Shown piece by piece: positions 41,879 through 51,415 of a stretch of DNA of 64,000 bases (the first letter of the stretch is position 1; each line of letters opens with the position of its first letter). Both the position numbers and the translations under genes were made by a program. This stretch comes from CAYLLT01 sp964384465 (GTDB lineage: Bacteria > Planctomycetota > Phycisphaerae > UBA1845 > PWPN01): the NCBI GenBank assembly GCA_964384465.1, contig CAYLLT010000005.1, positions 1-64,000 on the forward strand. Direction: 5' to 3'. Under the pieces are notes generated by a model. It saw only the letters and a program-made list of their open reading frames with translations. It was not told the DNA's origin and ran no database searches.

Positions 41879-42919
41879 ATGTCGCAGATAGAGATCAATA
41901 GTTCCACGCCTGCGCGCAATTCCGAACGTGAACAAGCCATCAGTGAATTTCTCGACCGCTACGCCGATTCGCCCAACAAGGACCTGCTGTTCGAGATCAT
42001 GGTCACCGTCTGCCGCATGGCCAGGGACGAGACCGGCCGCGGCGAGTTGAAGCTGCTCACCCGCGCGGTCAAGGAGCTGCGTTACGCTTTCAAAGTCTTC
42101 GCTCCGTACATCGCCATTCGCAAGGTGAGCATTTTCGGCTCCAGCCGCACGCCGATCGGCCATCCCGATTACGCTCAGGCCGACACGTTCGCCCGCCGCA
42201 TGCGCGAGGTGAGCTGGATGGTGATCACCGGCGCCGGCGACGGCATCATGCGTGCCGGTCACGACGGCGCCGGCCCCGACGCCAGCTTCGGCGTGGCCAT
42301 CCGTTTGCCGTTCGAGCAGCGGACCAACACCATCATCGCCGACGACCCCAAGCTGGTGAACTTCAAATACTTCTTCACGCGCAAGCTGCTGTTCATGAAA
42401 GAGGCGTCGGCCATTGCCCTCTTCCCCGGCGGATTCGGCACGCAGGACGAAGGTTTTGAAGCGCTCACGCTCGTGCAAACCGGCAAGGCCGAACTCATGC
42501 CCATCGTGCTCATCGACGCACCGGGCGGCACCTACTGGCAGCACTGGCGGACCTACGTGAGCGCCGAGCTGCTGCGGACCGGCATGATCAGCCCCGAGGA
42601 CATCAATCTCTTCCGCGTGACCGACGACGTCGAGACGGCCGTGCAGGAGATCTTGCAGTTTTATAAACGGTATCACTCGTCGCGCTATGTCGGCGATCTG
42701 CTCGTGCTGCGGCTGAACTCGCCGATCTCCGATTCGGCGCTGGAGAAGCTGAACGATACTTATGGCGGCATCCTCACCGGCGGGAAGATCGAGCAGTTCC
42801 CCGGCCCGATCGACGGCGAAGAGGGCGAACGCCCGGATAAGACGCGGATCGTCCTGCGTTTCAACCGCAAGAGCGTGGGCACGCTCCGGCTGATGATCAA
42901 CGAGATCAATCTCGCGTAG
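41879..42919 (+). CDS. LOG-family (TIGR00730-like) Rossmann-fold protein, nucleotide 5'-monophosphate glycosidase type
   Basis: The protein is about 346 aa. The LOG motif is FPGGFGTQDEGFEALTLVQTG (PGGxGTxxE), with SIFGSSRTP and VITGAGDGIMRAGHDGAG forming the nucleotide pocket. It is longer than plant-type LOG (about 190-220 aa), with N- and C-terminal extensions like the PpnN/YgdH branch that cleaves purine nucleotides to base and ribose-5-phosphate. The old name lysine decarboxylase does not apply. Start ATG at 41879, AAGGAG 12 bases upstream. Confidence 0.85.
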   Translation: MSQIEINSSTPARNSEREQAISEFLDRYADSPNKDLLFEIMVTVCRMARDETGRGELKLLTRAVKELRYAFKVFAPYIAIRKVSIFGSSRTPIGHPDYAQADTFARRMREVSWMVITGAGDGIMRAGHDGAGPDASFGVAIRLPFEQRTNTIIADDPKLVNFKYFFTRKLLFMKEASAIALFPGGFGTQDEGFEALTLVQTGKAELMPIVLIDAPGGTYWQHWRTYVSAELLRTGMISPEDINLFRVTDDVETAVQEILQFYKRYHSSRYVGDLLVLRLNSPISDSALEKLNDTYGGILTGGKIEQFPGPIDGEEGERPDKTRIVLRFNRKSVGTLRLMINEINLA

Positions 42920-42963
42920 CCGCGGCGATCCCCAAGCGACTAAAATAGGGAGCGCTGTTCATC

Positions 42964-43926
42964 GTGAGCCGATACATGGAGACATCGCAGGGCCAGCCCC
43001 TTTCAAGGAACCAGCTCATGGTGCTCAACAAGGTTCTGACCGGATTGCTCGATCGTCTCTGGTCCAACTACTGCGACCGCGTCGAGTATGCCCGGCGGTA
43101 CCGCGATCTGGTGCTGCAAAAAGGCGGCCGCGTGGTCAACGACCACATCGCGTTCCGCACGTTCAACACGCGGACGGGCCAGCAGCCGGCCGGCATGGAA
43201 GCGATCGCCCGTCTGATCACGCCGCTGGGTTACGAAGCCGCCGGGGCTTACGAGTTCAAAGACAAGTTCCTCGTCGCCAAGCATTACCAGCATGAAGATC
43301 CGCTCATGCCCAAGATTTTCGTGAGCCAGCTCGAAGTGACCGAATTGCCGCGGGAACATGCGCGGGCGCTCAACGAGGCGGTTGCCGATGCGCAGAACCT
43401 GCTCGATACCGACACGCAGGCCATGCTGCGGTTCCCGGACACCATGCTGTCGCAGTACGATGAAGGTCTGACCGACCGGCTGTACAAATTCATCACCCAG
43501 CGGCCGTGGTCGCCGCCGCCGCGCGAGGTCGTGACCGAAATCAACAAGGTCAGCCAGTACGCCGCCTGGACGCTGCTGCACGGCAACAACGTCAACCACT
43601 TCACCGCGTATATCAACGAGCAACAGGTCCCGGAGTGGCCGGACATCGTAACGACTTCCGCCGCTCTCAAGGCCGCGGGCGTCCCCATGAAGGATTCGAT
43701 CGAGGGCGAGCCCGGCAGCAAGCTCCGCCAGACCGCCACGCAGGCCGTCGATGAGGACTGCGAAGTGCGCGAAGAGGACGGCCGCACCGGCAAACTCCGC
43801 TGGTCGTATGCGTACTACGAGCTGGCCGAACGCGGCACCGTCCCCGGCCCGGATGGTAAGCCCGTCCGCTTCAACGGGTTCCTTGGCGCTCAGGCCACCC
43901 ATCTGTTTGAAATGACCAAGCGGTAG
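42964..43926 (+). CDS. DUF1338 protein, 2-oxoadipate dioxygenase/decarboxylase (HglS)-like
   Basis: The protein is 320 aa. DUF1338 proteins adopt a vicinal-oxygen-chelate-like fold; characterised members convert 2-oxoadipate to 2-hydroxyglutarate in lysine catabolism. Likely metal ligands: His in VVNDHIAFRTFN (about 60), His in NNVNHFTAYINE (about 215) and Glu in THLFEMTKR at the end. The start is GTG at 42964, with an alternative ATG at 42976. No other lysine-catabolic gene is nearby, so the substrate is uncertain. It is convergent with the sialidase-like gene (3-bp gap). Confidence 0.85.
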   Translation: MSRYMETSQGQPLSRNQLMVLNKVLTGLLDRLWSNYCDRVEYARRYRDLVLQKGGRVVNDHIAFRTFNTRTGQQPAGMEAIARLITPLGYEAAGAYEFKDKFLVAKHYQHEDPLMPKIFVSQLEVTELPREHARALNEAVADAQNLLDTDTQAMLRFPDTMLSQYDEGLTDRLYKFITQRPWSPPPREVVTEINKVSQYAAWTLLHGNNVNHFTAYINEQQVPEWPDIVTTSAALKAAGVPMKDSIEGEPGSKLRQTATQAVDEDCEVREEDGRTGKLRWSYAYYELAERGTVPGPDGKPVRFNGFLGAQATHLFEMTKR

Positions 43927-43928
43927 AG

Positions 43929-45254
43929 CTAACCACCACTATCTATCTTGAAAAACGTGCCGATGATCGCCCGCGTGCCGCCCATGCCGTTGCCGTCCTG
44001 CATCGGCCAGTAATACGCGGTGAAGATGCGGCCGTCTTCCAGCTCGCAGGCGACGGGATATCCGAGGTCCCACCATTTTCCATCGTCGCGGATGACGAAC
44101 TCCTCGCTCCACGTCGTGCCGCCGTCGCGGCTGATGATGCCGCCGATGCCGCCGGGCATGCGACGCCGGGCGAACATGACCAGGATGCGGCCGTCCTTGA
44201 GCAGTATCGGATACGGGGAGCGATAGATGCTGCCATCTTTTCCGGGATCTTTCCAGCATCCGCCGCCGAGGCCGGCGATGGGCAGCGGCTCGCTCCAGGT
44301 CCTGCCGCCGTCGCGGGAAATCACGCGGCACATGTTGTTCTTGAGTCCTTCCACGCTCTCATTCGGCGTCTTGCCGCTTTTGGCCAGATGCAGCAGATAG
44401 CATTGCAGCTCGCCGCCGGGCATGGTCAGCAGGGTCACGTAAACGAACTGCCCGCTCCGCGATTTGTCCACCAGCGGGCGGCTGAGAAACTTCCAGGTGA
44501 GGCCCTGGTCCGTGCTGGAGAGAATGGCCGCGTCGCCTTCCCATTCATCGCTGTCGGGGTTGGGCATCTGAAACGGGGCCAGCAGTGTTTTGCCGTCGGG
44601 CATGCGCACGATCGGCGTGTTGTGCCGGTGGAAGGCGATTTCTTTGCCCGACGGATGCGGGACGACGATCGGAACTTTCTCCCACGTGTAGCCTTTGTCG
44701 GCCGAGCGCCGCAGGAAGCACGTCAGGATGGCATCGTCGTCGGAGGAGAAGCGGGTGCGGCCGAAGAAGAACAGCGACTCCGGCCGGAACATGTCGAATT
44801 TTTCGCGAGCGACATCCCGCTGACCGAAGAGGTACCCCCGTTTCTCGTCCGGTGGGCGGGAATTGTCGAACAGCACGACTTCTTTATCCTTCGGCCAGGT
44901 CCTGCCGTCGTCGAACGAGCGCTGCATCAGCGCGACCGAGCGCGATTGGTAGGAGATGTGCCGCACGTCGTCGTACACCTGGTATTTGCAGGGCGCGTGG
45001 TAGTGCCCGAGGACCATTTCGCCGTTGCCGAAGTATTGAAAGATGATCTCCCGCGGGTGGCCGCAGTAGGTGTGCTTGTCGTAGTGAATGACCACGTGCT
45101 GCACGTCGGAAATCGCCGGCGCGGGCGCGAGCGGCGAGACCTGCTGCCGCTTGAGGAACTGCGGATCTGTTTTGCCGGCGGGCTTACTGGATTGCGTCCA
45201 CCGGGGCGTGATGAAGAGCGCGCTGACCAGCACGATCCTGAATAGCGCGATCAT
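43929..45254 (-). CDS. Secreted sialidase/BNR-repeat protein
   Basis: The protein is 441 aa from ATG at 45254. It has a signal peptide (MIALFRIVLVSALFITPRWT). It carries five Asp-box (BNR) repeats: SFDDGRTWPKD, SADKGYTWEK, SSTDQGLTWKF, SRDGGRTWSEP and SRDGGTTWSEE. These predict a six-bladed propeller of the exo-alpha-sialidase superfamily. Candidate active-site residues include YCGHPREI and the Arg/Tyr-rich blades (GSIYRSPYPILLKDGRILVM); true sialic acid cleavage is not shown. The start overlaps the stop of the alpha/alpha-barrel enzyme (ATGA), so the two are one operon and probably act on the same glycan. Confidence 0.88.
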   Translation of the reverse strand: MIALFRIVLVSALFITPRWTQSSKPAGKTDPQFLKRQQVSPLAPAPAISDVQHVVIHYDKHTYCGHPREIIFQYFGNGEMVLGHYHAPCKYQVYDDVRHISYQSRSVALMQRSFDDGRTWPKDKEVVLFDNSRPPDEKRGYLFGQRDVAREKFDMFRPESLFFFGRTRFSSDDDAILTCFLRRSADKGYTWEKVPIVVPHPSGKEIAFHRHNTPIVRMPDGKTLLAPFQMPNPDSDEWEGDAAILSSTDQGLTWKFLSRPLVDKSRSGQFVYVTLLTMPGGELQCYLLHLAKSGKTPNESVEGLKNNMCRVISRDGGRTWSEPLPIAGLGGGCWKDPGKDGSIYRSPYPILLKDGRILVMFARRRMPGGIGGIISRDGGTTWSEEFVIRDDGKWWDLGYPVACELEDGRIFTAYYWPMQDGNGMGGTRAIIGTFFKIDSGG

Positions 45255-48200
45255 CGCTCGTACTCCGCGGTCAACTGGATTGGCCCGCCTTTTTCGAGCG
45301 ACGACGCGGACTCGCCGGGGAAGATGCGGATGTCTTCGCCGACTATGCGCTCTGCCGCGATCGCCTGGTCGTTGATGAAGACGCGGAGGCAGCGCTTGCC
45401 GCCCGGATAACGCAGCCGCAGCCACACCTCGGCGGGCGGGTTGCGCGTGGGCAGCGTCAGCGTCGCTTGAATCCGCCCGCGGTCGGCTTCCGAACGGATG
45501 ACCACGCCGGCCGGGCCGAAGAGCGTGGGCGCGTGCTCGATGCGGATCGTCTTGCCCGCTTCGAGCCATTCCCGCGGCGCACCCCGCGCCAGCCACAGCC
45601 GGTCGCCGTCCTCCCACACCAGCAGTTGCCGCATCCACATCATGAAACGCGATTCGTCGGCCGTCTTGTATAGCGGCCCGCCGCCTTTGCCGAACGCGGG
45701 GGCCCATTCGGCAAAGCAGTTCGCGTCCGGGTAGATCAGCAGGGCATACGTATTCCAGAAGGAACGCAGCGCGGCGGGCACCTCGTTGCGGGCCATGTAG
45801 ATCGTCGGCGCGTCCACCAGGCACGGCTGAAGCGTCACCGCGCCGCGCTCGAACCAGTTCTTGTCAACGTCGGCCACGCCGTAACCCGACGCGCCGGAGA
45901 AGTAAATATTGTCTTCCAGTTCATCGAGCATCCAGGTCATCAGCGGATCGTCCGGCGGCAGCACGTGGGCCGTCGCCAGATGGAGCGAACAATAGAGCGC
46001 CTCGCGGATCCAGCCGGTAGTGAGATGCCGCCAGTCGAATACGCGCGGCGGTACGTAGGGGATGAACAGGCCGTCGCGGAGCTTGACGACGGCGGCGCGC
46101 GTGGTCGCCTCGCGAAGCGCGGCCACAATATCCTGACGATACTTCTCCGCCTCGTCGGCGATGCGTTTGGCCTCCGGGTGATCGATGTCGGCGAGGGCGT
46201 CGGCCACGCGCTTCATGCCCATGTAGAAATAGCCGTTGGTCGCGAACCAGTATTGAAAGTCGATCACGTCCTCCAGCGATGAAGCGGGCGACAAGCCGTG
46301 AACGGGCGACCGCTCCGGCGCGCCGGGCGGCGTCATGGTGGCTTTACGCTCGTTGATCAGGAAGTCGCAGCCCTTCACGAGCTTCGGGGCGATCCGGTCG
46401 AGATAGGCGCGGTCGCGCGTCATCAGGTAATGGTCGGCCGCGCCCCACATGACGAAGCCGTGGTTCATCGCGTACTGCCCGTGGGTGTACTCGCCGGCAC
46501 TGTGAAAGACGCCCTCCTTGGTGCTGTATCGGCCGGTGAGCGCCTCGTTACCCTGGAAGTGCAGCATCGGCTCGATAAAACGCTCGGCCTCCTTGTGCTC
46601 GCCGCGCATGTCCATCGAACGCGCGATCATGACCGTCTCATTGGCGAAGACCTTGTAGCCGTACGTGCCGACGCCCTGGTTGTAGAGGCCGGTTTTCGGA
46701 TCGCGATCGGTGGTGATCGCGTTGTGCCAGAGGTTGGCGGCATAAAGCGTGTTCAACGCAGGCTCGGGCAGCTCGACGCGCATGCCGTTTTCGAGGCGCT
46801 TCCGCCAGTAGTAGAAAACAGTGGAGATTTCCTGCTCGAAGCTGATTTCCTTGAGCCGCTTGAGTTCAACCTCATCGAGCAGGTCCACGTATGTCTGCTT
46901 GAAATACAGCCGCCGGCTCTGGCCCGGTTCGAGCGCAGCCTGCCAGCGCAGCGCGGCGGATTGGCCGCTTTCGGTGGCGGGCTGAAGCGTCCAGCCGGTG
47001 ATGTCGCCGCCGGCCGGCTGATCGACGGAGATCTGGCCGCGCAGCGCGGTCAGTTCCGCCGGGACCTTCGCCGGGTCCCGCGGCTGAATGGCGATGATGC
47101 CATCGTCCTGGAGCTTCAGCGGGGCGTCGTGCGTGTAGCGGAGATTGACGGTCGCCGTCTGCGTCGTCGGCGAATGGTTGGTCACTTCGAGCCGGGCGAG
47201 CATCACGACGGTTTCATCTCCGCGGCGCTTCTCGTCATCGCCGAGATCGCCGATGAGAATGGTCGATACGATCGTCTGATGAAAACGAAGCGGGCCGGTG
47301 CGCCATTCGGCGTGAATCGCCGGCAGCCAGTTCTCTTCGAGGTAGCGGATGACGGTCTCGCGGTCGCCGCCGTCGAACTTCGGGCTTTCGCGCGTATCCA
47401 GAATGGCGTTGAACCTGGCGCGCGGCTCCTTGTCGCGGAAGATGCTGCGCTGGCTGTCGCGCGATTCGGTGTGCAGGCTGGCGTTCCACATCCCCCAGTT
47501 TCCGCCCGCGTCAACGAAGACCTCCTGACGGGCGCAGGGCACGCCCAGGGGGACCCATTGCGGCGGGTTCAACCGGGGGATGCCTTTCATCGCCGACTGG
47601 TATGTCGCTTCGGGGTGATCCGCGACGCGCTGCCGCACGGTGCGGCGCCAATGGCTGTCCGACGGGCCGGGATCGTTGGCCAGGGTGATCCCGCGCGTGC
47701 TCTCGCTGATGAGCACGCCGAGGTCGGGCAGCCGCATCGCATCTTCATTGAGTACGTCCTGCGGCACGAATGAGCAGCCGGCCGCGTCCGCGTCGGCGCC
47801 GAATCGGAGGGTCACACGCGTCAGATCGTTTGAGTTTTGGTCCGAATTCTTGGCGAACAGGATCGTGGCACGGACCCCGCCGGTGCCGCCGGCAACGCCG
47901 CGGCCGGTCCAGGTGTGATCGCGGACTTCAACCGCGCGCGGCGGCGGCAGGCTCTCGATGTGCAAAAGCCGGCCGTTGATGATCTCGATGCGGTTCGCGG
48001 TCTCCTGTTCGTGATTGCGGCGGACTTCGATGTCGAACGTCGCCTGGATATATCGCGTCGATCCATAAACCTCCAGACGGAGCCCCTCGGGCAGCGGCGA
48101 GTCGCCGGCCAGCCGCACCTTGAGCGTTCGCCGCAGCCTCGGGCCGTTCTGTTCGGAAAACTGAGCGGGGTCGGCGGCCTCCTTCCATTCATCCTTGGTC

Positions 48201-48607
48201 AGCGGCGGAAACTGGAATGCCCACGCCGCGGGTTCGGAAGTTTTGACCGGGGTGGAATTAACCCGTACCCATTTTCCATTGAAGGGGTCGTCCAACTTCT
48301 GCCAGCCGCCGCGCCCGGTGTTCGGCCACACGCTGCCCCACCATTCCAGTTTGAGTTTTTCAACGGCGGCGGCATCAGTTTGCGGCCGCAGGACGACCCG
48401 CACTTCGTGAATGTCGTGCGGCGCGTCCCATTCGACGCCGGCAAAATCCGGTCCGGAGATCCGTCGGCCGTAAACCGCCAGATCCATCGGCTGCCCGACC
48501 CGCGGGTCGGCGGCAGCCAAAGCGGCGGGGGCGCCCAGCCACACCAGCCATATCAGCAGGGAACTACATCTCAATCCGGATGATTGCAGATCACGCATGG
48601 AACTCAT
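45251..48607 (-). CDS. Large secreted alpha/alpha-toroid glycoside hydrolase-like protein
   Basis: The protein is 1118 aa with a signal peptide ending near LAAADP. The N-terminal half (to about 590) is beta-rich, with carbohydrate-binding-like segments. From about 600 to 1000 there is a helical, Trp-rich barrel: ALNTLYAANLWHNAITTDRD, GVFHSAGEYTHGQYAMNHGF, TNGYFYMGMKRVADALADID and NWFERGAVTLQPCLVDAPTI. This is the style of six-hairpin glycosidases (GH-L/GH-Q type clans). A short beta domain ends the chain. Catalytic acids cannot be assigned by eye; SAGEYTHG and HGFVMWGAADHYL are candidates. First gene of a pair with the sialidase-like protein. Confidence 0.8.
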   Translation of the reverse strand: MSSMRDLQSSGLRCSSLLIWLVWLGAPAALAAADPRVGQPMDLAVYGRRISGPDFAGVEWDAPHDIHEVRVVLRPQTDAAAVEKLKLEWWGSVWPNTGRGGWQKLDDPFNGKWVRVNSTPVKTSEPAAWAFQFPPLTKDEWKEAADPAQFSEQNGPRLRRTLKVRLAGDSPLPEGLRLEVYGSTRYIQATFDIEVRRNHEQETANRIEIINGRLLHIESLPPPRAVEVRDHTWTGRGVAGGTGGVRATILFAKNSDQNSNDLTRVTLRFGADADAAGCSFVPQDVLNEDAMRLPDLGVLISESTRGITLANDPGPSDSHWRRTVRQRVADHPEATYQSAMKGIPRLNPPQWVPLGVPCARQEVFVDAGGNWGMWNASLHTESRDSQRSIFRDKEPRARFNAILDTRESPKFDGGDRETVIRYLEENWLPAIHAEWRTGPLRFHQTIVSTILIGDLGDDEKRRGDETVVMLARLEVTNHSPTTQTATVNLRYTHDAPLKLQDDGIIAIQPRDPAKVPAELTALRGQISVDQPAGGDITGWTLQPATESGQSAALRWQAALEPGQSRRLYFKQTYVDLLDEVELKRLKEISFEQEISTVFYYWRKRLENGMRVELPEPALNTLYAANLWHNAITTDRDPKTGLYNQGVGTYGYKVFANETVMIARSMDMRGEHKEAERFIEPMLHFQGNEALTGRYSTKEGVFHSAGEYTHGQYAMNHGFVMWGAADHYLMTRDRAYLDRIAPKLVKGCDFLINERKATMTPPGAPERSPVHGLSPASSLEDVIDFQYWFATNGYFYMGMKRVADALADIDHPEAKRIADEAEKYRQDIVAALREATTRAAVVKLRDGLFIPYVPPRVFDWRHLTTGWIREALYCSLHLATAHVLPPDDPLMTWMLDELEDNIYFSGASGYGVADVDKNWFERGAVTLQPCLVDAPTIYMARNEVPAALRSFWNTYALLIYPDANCFAEWAPAFGKGGGPLYKTADESRFMMWMRQLLVWEDGDRLWLARGAPREWLEAGKTIRIEHAPTLFGPAGVVIRSEADRGRIQATLTLPTRNPPAEVWLRLRYPGGKRCLRVFINDQAIAAERIVGEDIRIFPGESASSLEKGGPIQLTAEYER

Positions 48608-48856
48608 TCATTTCCCTTTTCCGTATATGTCCGTCCGATTGCACGGCCTCGGCTGGCCAAGCGGGGTCGCATTGTAACGGGATTGCTGCTCACTGTCCCG
48701 TGGCCATTTTGGTCACACCACGTGCTTTATATTCTGGCCCAGCAGGTGGTCATTATTCGCGAAAATGCATGTAAATATCTGTACCAAATATGCTTACGAA
48801 AAAGATGGCATTTTGATGTCGCGCGCTTAATTTTTTAAGAATTGAGCAGTTTTTTC

Positions 48857-48885
48857 TTGCGTAGTCAGTCAAGTCGTAGTAATAT
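48857..48885 (+). promoter_or_regulatory. Sigma-70 promoter of the second PEP-CTERM gene
   Basis: TTGCGT (48857-48862), 17 bp, TAATAT (48880-48885), after an AT-rich stretch (48780-48850). Confidence 0.6.
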
Positions 48886-48891
48886 GCACGT

Positions 48892-49086
48892 TAGTCGGGT
48901 AGCTCAGCTACCGAGCCGGTTTTCAGCAGGTGGCGGAAAAGCAGAAAAACAGGCGGAGAAAAGCGTCAATTCTGGTCTCTGTCCCCCCTCTGAAAACGTC
49001 GTGTGCATTTTCTGTAGGTTGAAAGGTTGCGGTTATTCCGTCGCGAAGCGGATGACCGTGTAATGGCATTTCAGGAGGGTGGATCC
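48892..49086 (+). promoter_or_regulatory. Structured leader of the second PEP-CTERM gene
   Basis: Predicted leader of about 195 nt. It starts with the hairpin GGTAG-CTCAG-CTACC (about 48899-48913), followed by purine-rich sequence. AGGAGG lies before the ATG at 49087. Not recognised as a known riboswitch. Confidence 0.4.
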
Positions 49087-49830
49087 ATGTTGAAACACGC
49101 AGGATCAATGGCTGTGGCGCTCGCGGCCGTCGCGCTGACCACATGGACGCCGGCGCGTGCGGTGGTCATAGTTGATTTCAACAACCCGACGTACTCGAAC
49201 GGTTCATTGGTGGCTCAGGACGGTTGGGCTGGGGATACGGCTAATCTGAACGTCGTCAACAATCCAACTGACGGATGGCTCCAGTTCACTAAGCCTGCCG
49301 TGGCACCTGACAAGGTGGCCACTAAGGTATTAGCTACAGCGGAGACACCCGATGCCAACAACAAGATCCTGATTAAGTTTGATGTCATCGCAGGTAGTGG
49401 CCCGGCAGGCTTCGTGGGGCTGATTCTTTTCAAAGATAGTGCTGGTGTCGAATTATCCCGGAGCGAATTGCAGCCGTTTTTAATCCGCGGAAGAGGTGCG
49501 GGCGGGGCGGGAATTGTCACCACCGGTATGACTGTCGGCGGAGTTGATCCTACGATCCGTACATGGTGGATCTCGCTCGACTCAGTCGCCAAGACGGCAA
49601 CGTACTACCATGACAGTATTGCCCCGGCGAATCTGATGGGCGGTACGAATCCCCTGGCTTGGGGCGCGGGTGCCTTGTCTGAGGTAAAGCAGATTCAGGT
49701 CACCACCCGAGGGACCGTAACGGCCGAAGTCGGTTTAATCGACAATATTGGTGTCGGCGTTCCGGAGCCCACCGCGATTGCTCTGCTCGGTCTGGGTGGG
49801 TTGCTGATGCGGCGTCGGCGAATGTCGTAA
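49087..49830 (+). CDS. PEP-CTERM sorted surface protein
   Basis: The protein is about 247 aa. Start ATG at 49087 (AGGAGG upstream). It has a signal peptide (MLKHAGSMAVALAAVALTTW, cleavage near ARA), a LamG-like beta domain beginning VDFNNPTYSNGSLVAQDGWA, and a C-terminal exosortase signal VPEPTAIALLGLGGLLMRRR. Its mature N-terminus is related to the tail-less protein at 369-1115. It has its own promoter and a strong terminator and should be an exosortase substrate. The role of the mature domain in matrix or cell surface is unknown. Confidence 0.92.
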   Translation: MLKHAGSMAVALAAVALTTWTPARAVVIVDFNNPTYSNGSLVAQDGWAGDTANLNVVNNPTDGWLQFTKPAVAPDKVATKVLATAETPDANNKILIKFDVIAGSGPAGFVGLILFKDSAGVELSRSELQPFLIRGRGAGGAGIVTTGMTVGGVDPTIRTWWISLDSVAKTATYYHDSIAPANLMGGTNPLAWGAGALSEVKQIQVTTRGTVTAEVGLIDNIGVGVPEPTAIALLGLGGLLMRRRRMS

Positions 49831-49870
49831 GCGGGAACGTTCAATCGCATCGGAAGTGGATCTTTATACA

Positions 49871-49900
49871 GCCCACGGCAAGCCTGCCGTGGGCTTTTTT
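49871..49900 (+). terminator. Rho-independent terminator after the second PEP-CTERM gene
   Basis: GCCCACGGCA-AGCC-TGCCGTGGGC, then six T. Confidence 0.92.
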
Positions 49901-49906
49901 GTTCAA

Positions 49907-50098
49907 TCACACGATGCACACGCCGAGCCGCCGGTTGACCAGGAAAGCGATCAGACTGGTCGCGGTCTCTGAGAGGCCGTCGGTGAGTCGGACGAACAGG
50001 TCGGCCACCGCATCCCGCAGGTCACCTTCCCGCCGCTCGACGATCGTGGCATCCGCGATGATCCGTCCCGCAATTTCGCTGATATCCAGGTGCGACAT
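49907..50098 (-). CDS. Small hypothetical protein
   Basis: The protein is 63 aa: MSHLDISEIAGRIIADATIV, then ERREGDLRDAVADLFVRLTD. AGGAGAG stands five bases before the ATG at 50098, a near-perfect ribosome-binding site, which is the main support. The protein is helical and acidic with a hydrophobic C-terminal patch (LIAFLVNRRLGVCIV). It ends next to the PEP-CTERM terminator. I do not recognise a family. Confidence 0.5.
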   Translation of the reverse strand: MSHLDISEIAGRIIADATIVERREGDLRDAVADLFVRLTDGLSETATSLIAFLVNRRLGVCIV

Positions 50099-50391
50099 GA
50101 TGACTCTCCTTGCCTGCGTTCGCCTCACCAACGGCCCACCGCCTGAGCCGCTATCTCGTATTCGCGGCTCGACGGGAAACCTGTTGCAAACAGCGTGCCC
50201 GCGTTGAATTGCGGCTGATGCAGCGTGGGGTGGGATTGTATAACCCCAGTCAAATCAAACGTTTGTGCGATTTCGCGATTTATGAGGGGTGTCGGTTTTT
50301 TTAAGCTGCTGCCGCGTTCACCGGGGATGATTACGCAAGCATACGCACATATGGTTATGTACACCCAGCGGCGGATTTCAACTTGGGACGC

Positions 50392-51372
50392 TCATTGACC
50401 TGCCCGGGTACCGTTCGGATTCAAAAAAACGGATTCGATGTATTCGCGGCTGATGCGGGCGTTTTCGACCAGCGATCGTGTGATCTTCGTCCCGTTCTCG
50501 TGGCCCAGTTCGAGCACCAGCCAGCCGTCGAAGCCGATCTCGCGCAGATGGCGGGCGATCGGAACATGGTCCACATCGCCGGGGCCGAACGATTCCGTCC
50601 AGATCCCGTCGCGAGAGTTGCGCAGATGGAGCGCCTTGAGTTTGCGTCCGGCCAGCCTGACGAGCGTCAGCGGGTCCTGCCCGCCGCGATAGGCCCAGTG
50701 CACGTCCAGGCAGAATCCCACCGCGTTCGGGTCCACATGCGCGACCTCGTAGCGCCATTCGCGGGCGTTCTCCCTCATCTCCGGATCGTGCTGGTGCAGC
50801 AGCAGCGGCATCCCGCGTGAGGCGAGCTTGCGACCTAAAACGTTCACCATTTTTACTTGCGTCGCGAGCTGATCGTCGGTTTTCCCGCGGTTTTCCGACA
50901 GCGGCAGCGGATTCAGATCGAGGTACGGCGGCGGCTGCGTTTGAATGCGCGCGACTGTCTCCAAAATAGCCGCGATATCCCGCTCGGCCTGAGACTTCTC
51001 GTGAAAGAGCCCCTTGGTGTACACGCCGGCCAGCGCGAGCTGATGCTTGGCCAGCAGCTTTCGTGTGCGCTCCGTGTGCTCGGGCGTATCGAAAAAGTCG
51101 AGACGCCCCTCGATGGCGGTGAAGCCGGCGGCCTTCACTTCGTCCAGGACCGCATCGAGATCGTCCCACAGTGTTTTCCCGCGTGCGGCGCGATCCTGCC
51201 CCCAGACGTAGAGCTGAGTGGCGACACGGGGGTGATACGTCCCGGCGGGTTGCGAGCCGGCGGGCCGTATATCGCGCTTCGATGTTTGATCGGGTGATTG
51301 TGCTTGCAGCACCGCAGCGTCGATGCAAGTCTGAAAGAGGACGAACACCAGCCAGCATCGTGAGAGAATCAT
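50392..51372 (-). CDS. Secreted sugar phosphate isomerase/epimerase-like TIM barrel protein
   Basis: The protein is about 326 aa from ATG at 51372, with a signal peptide (MILSRCWLVFVLFQTCIDAA). The xylose-isomerase-like barrel shows AAGFTAIEGRLDFFDTPEHT (first metal Glu), PLLLHQHDPEMRENAREWRY, VGFCLDVHWAYRGGQDPLTL (Asp, His) and GFDGWLVLELGHENGTKITR (last Glu). These are the expected metal-site positions. Export of such proteins is typical of planctomycetes. The substrate is probably a sugar or sugar acid from polysaccharide breakdown. No operon partner. Confidence 0.85.
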   Translation of the reverse strand: MILSRCWLVFVLFQTCIDAAVLQAQSPDQTSKRDIRPAGSQPAGTYHPRVATQLYVWGQDRAARGKTLWDDLDAVLDEVKAAGFTAIEGRLDFFDTPEHTERTRKLLAKHQLALAGVYTKGLFHEKSQAERDIAAILETVARIQTQPPPYLDLNPLPLSENRGKTDDQLATQVKMVNVLGRKLASRGMPLLLHQHDPEMRENAREWRYEVAHVDPNAVGFCLDVHWAYRGGQDPLTLVRLAGRKLKALHLRNSRDGIWTESFGPGDVDHVPIARHLREIGFDGWLVLELGHENGTKITRSLVENARISREYIESVFLNPNGTRAGQ

Positions 51373-51415
51373 GGTGTGTGGTAACGTAAGTGCGTAACCG
51401 CCGGGCCGCAACTGT

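Noticed and set aside
45255..45824. N-terminal extension of the sialidase-like protein to 45824
   Set aside because: The extension is an out-of-frame reading of the upstream hydrolase; the signal peptide at 45254 marks the true start.
48780..48900. Sigma-54 promoter before the PEP-CTERM gene
   Set aside because: TGGC...GC spacing at TGGCATTTTGATGTCGC is 12, not the required 10; the sigma-70 hexamers fit better.
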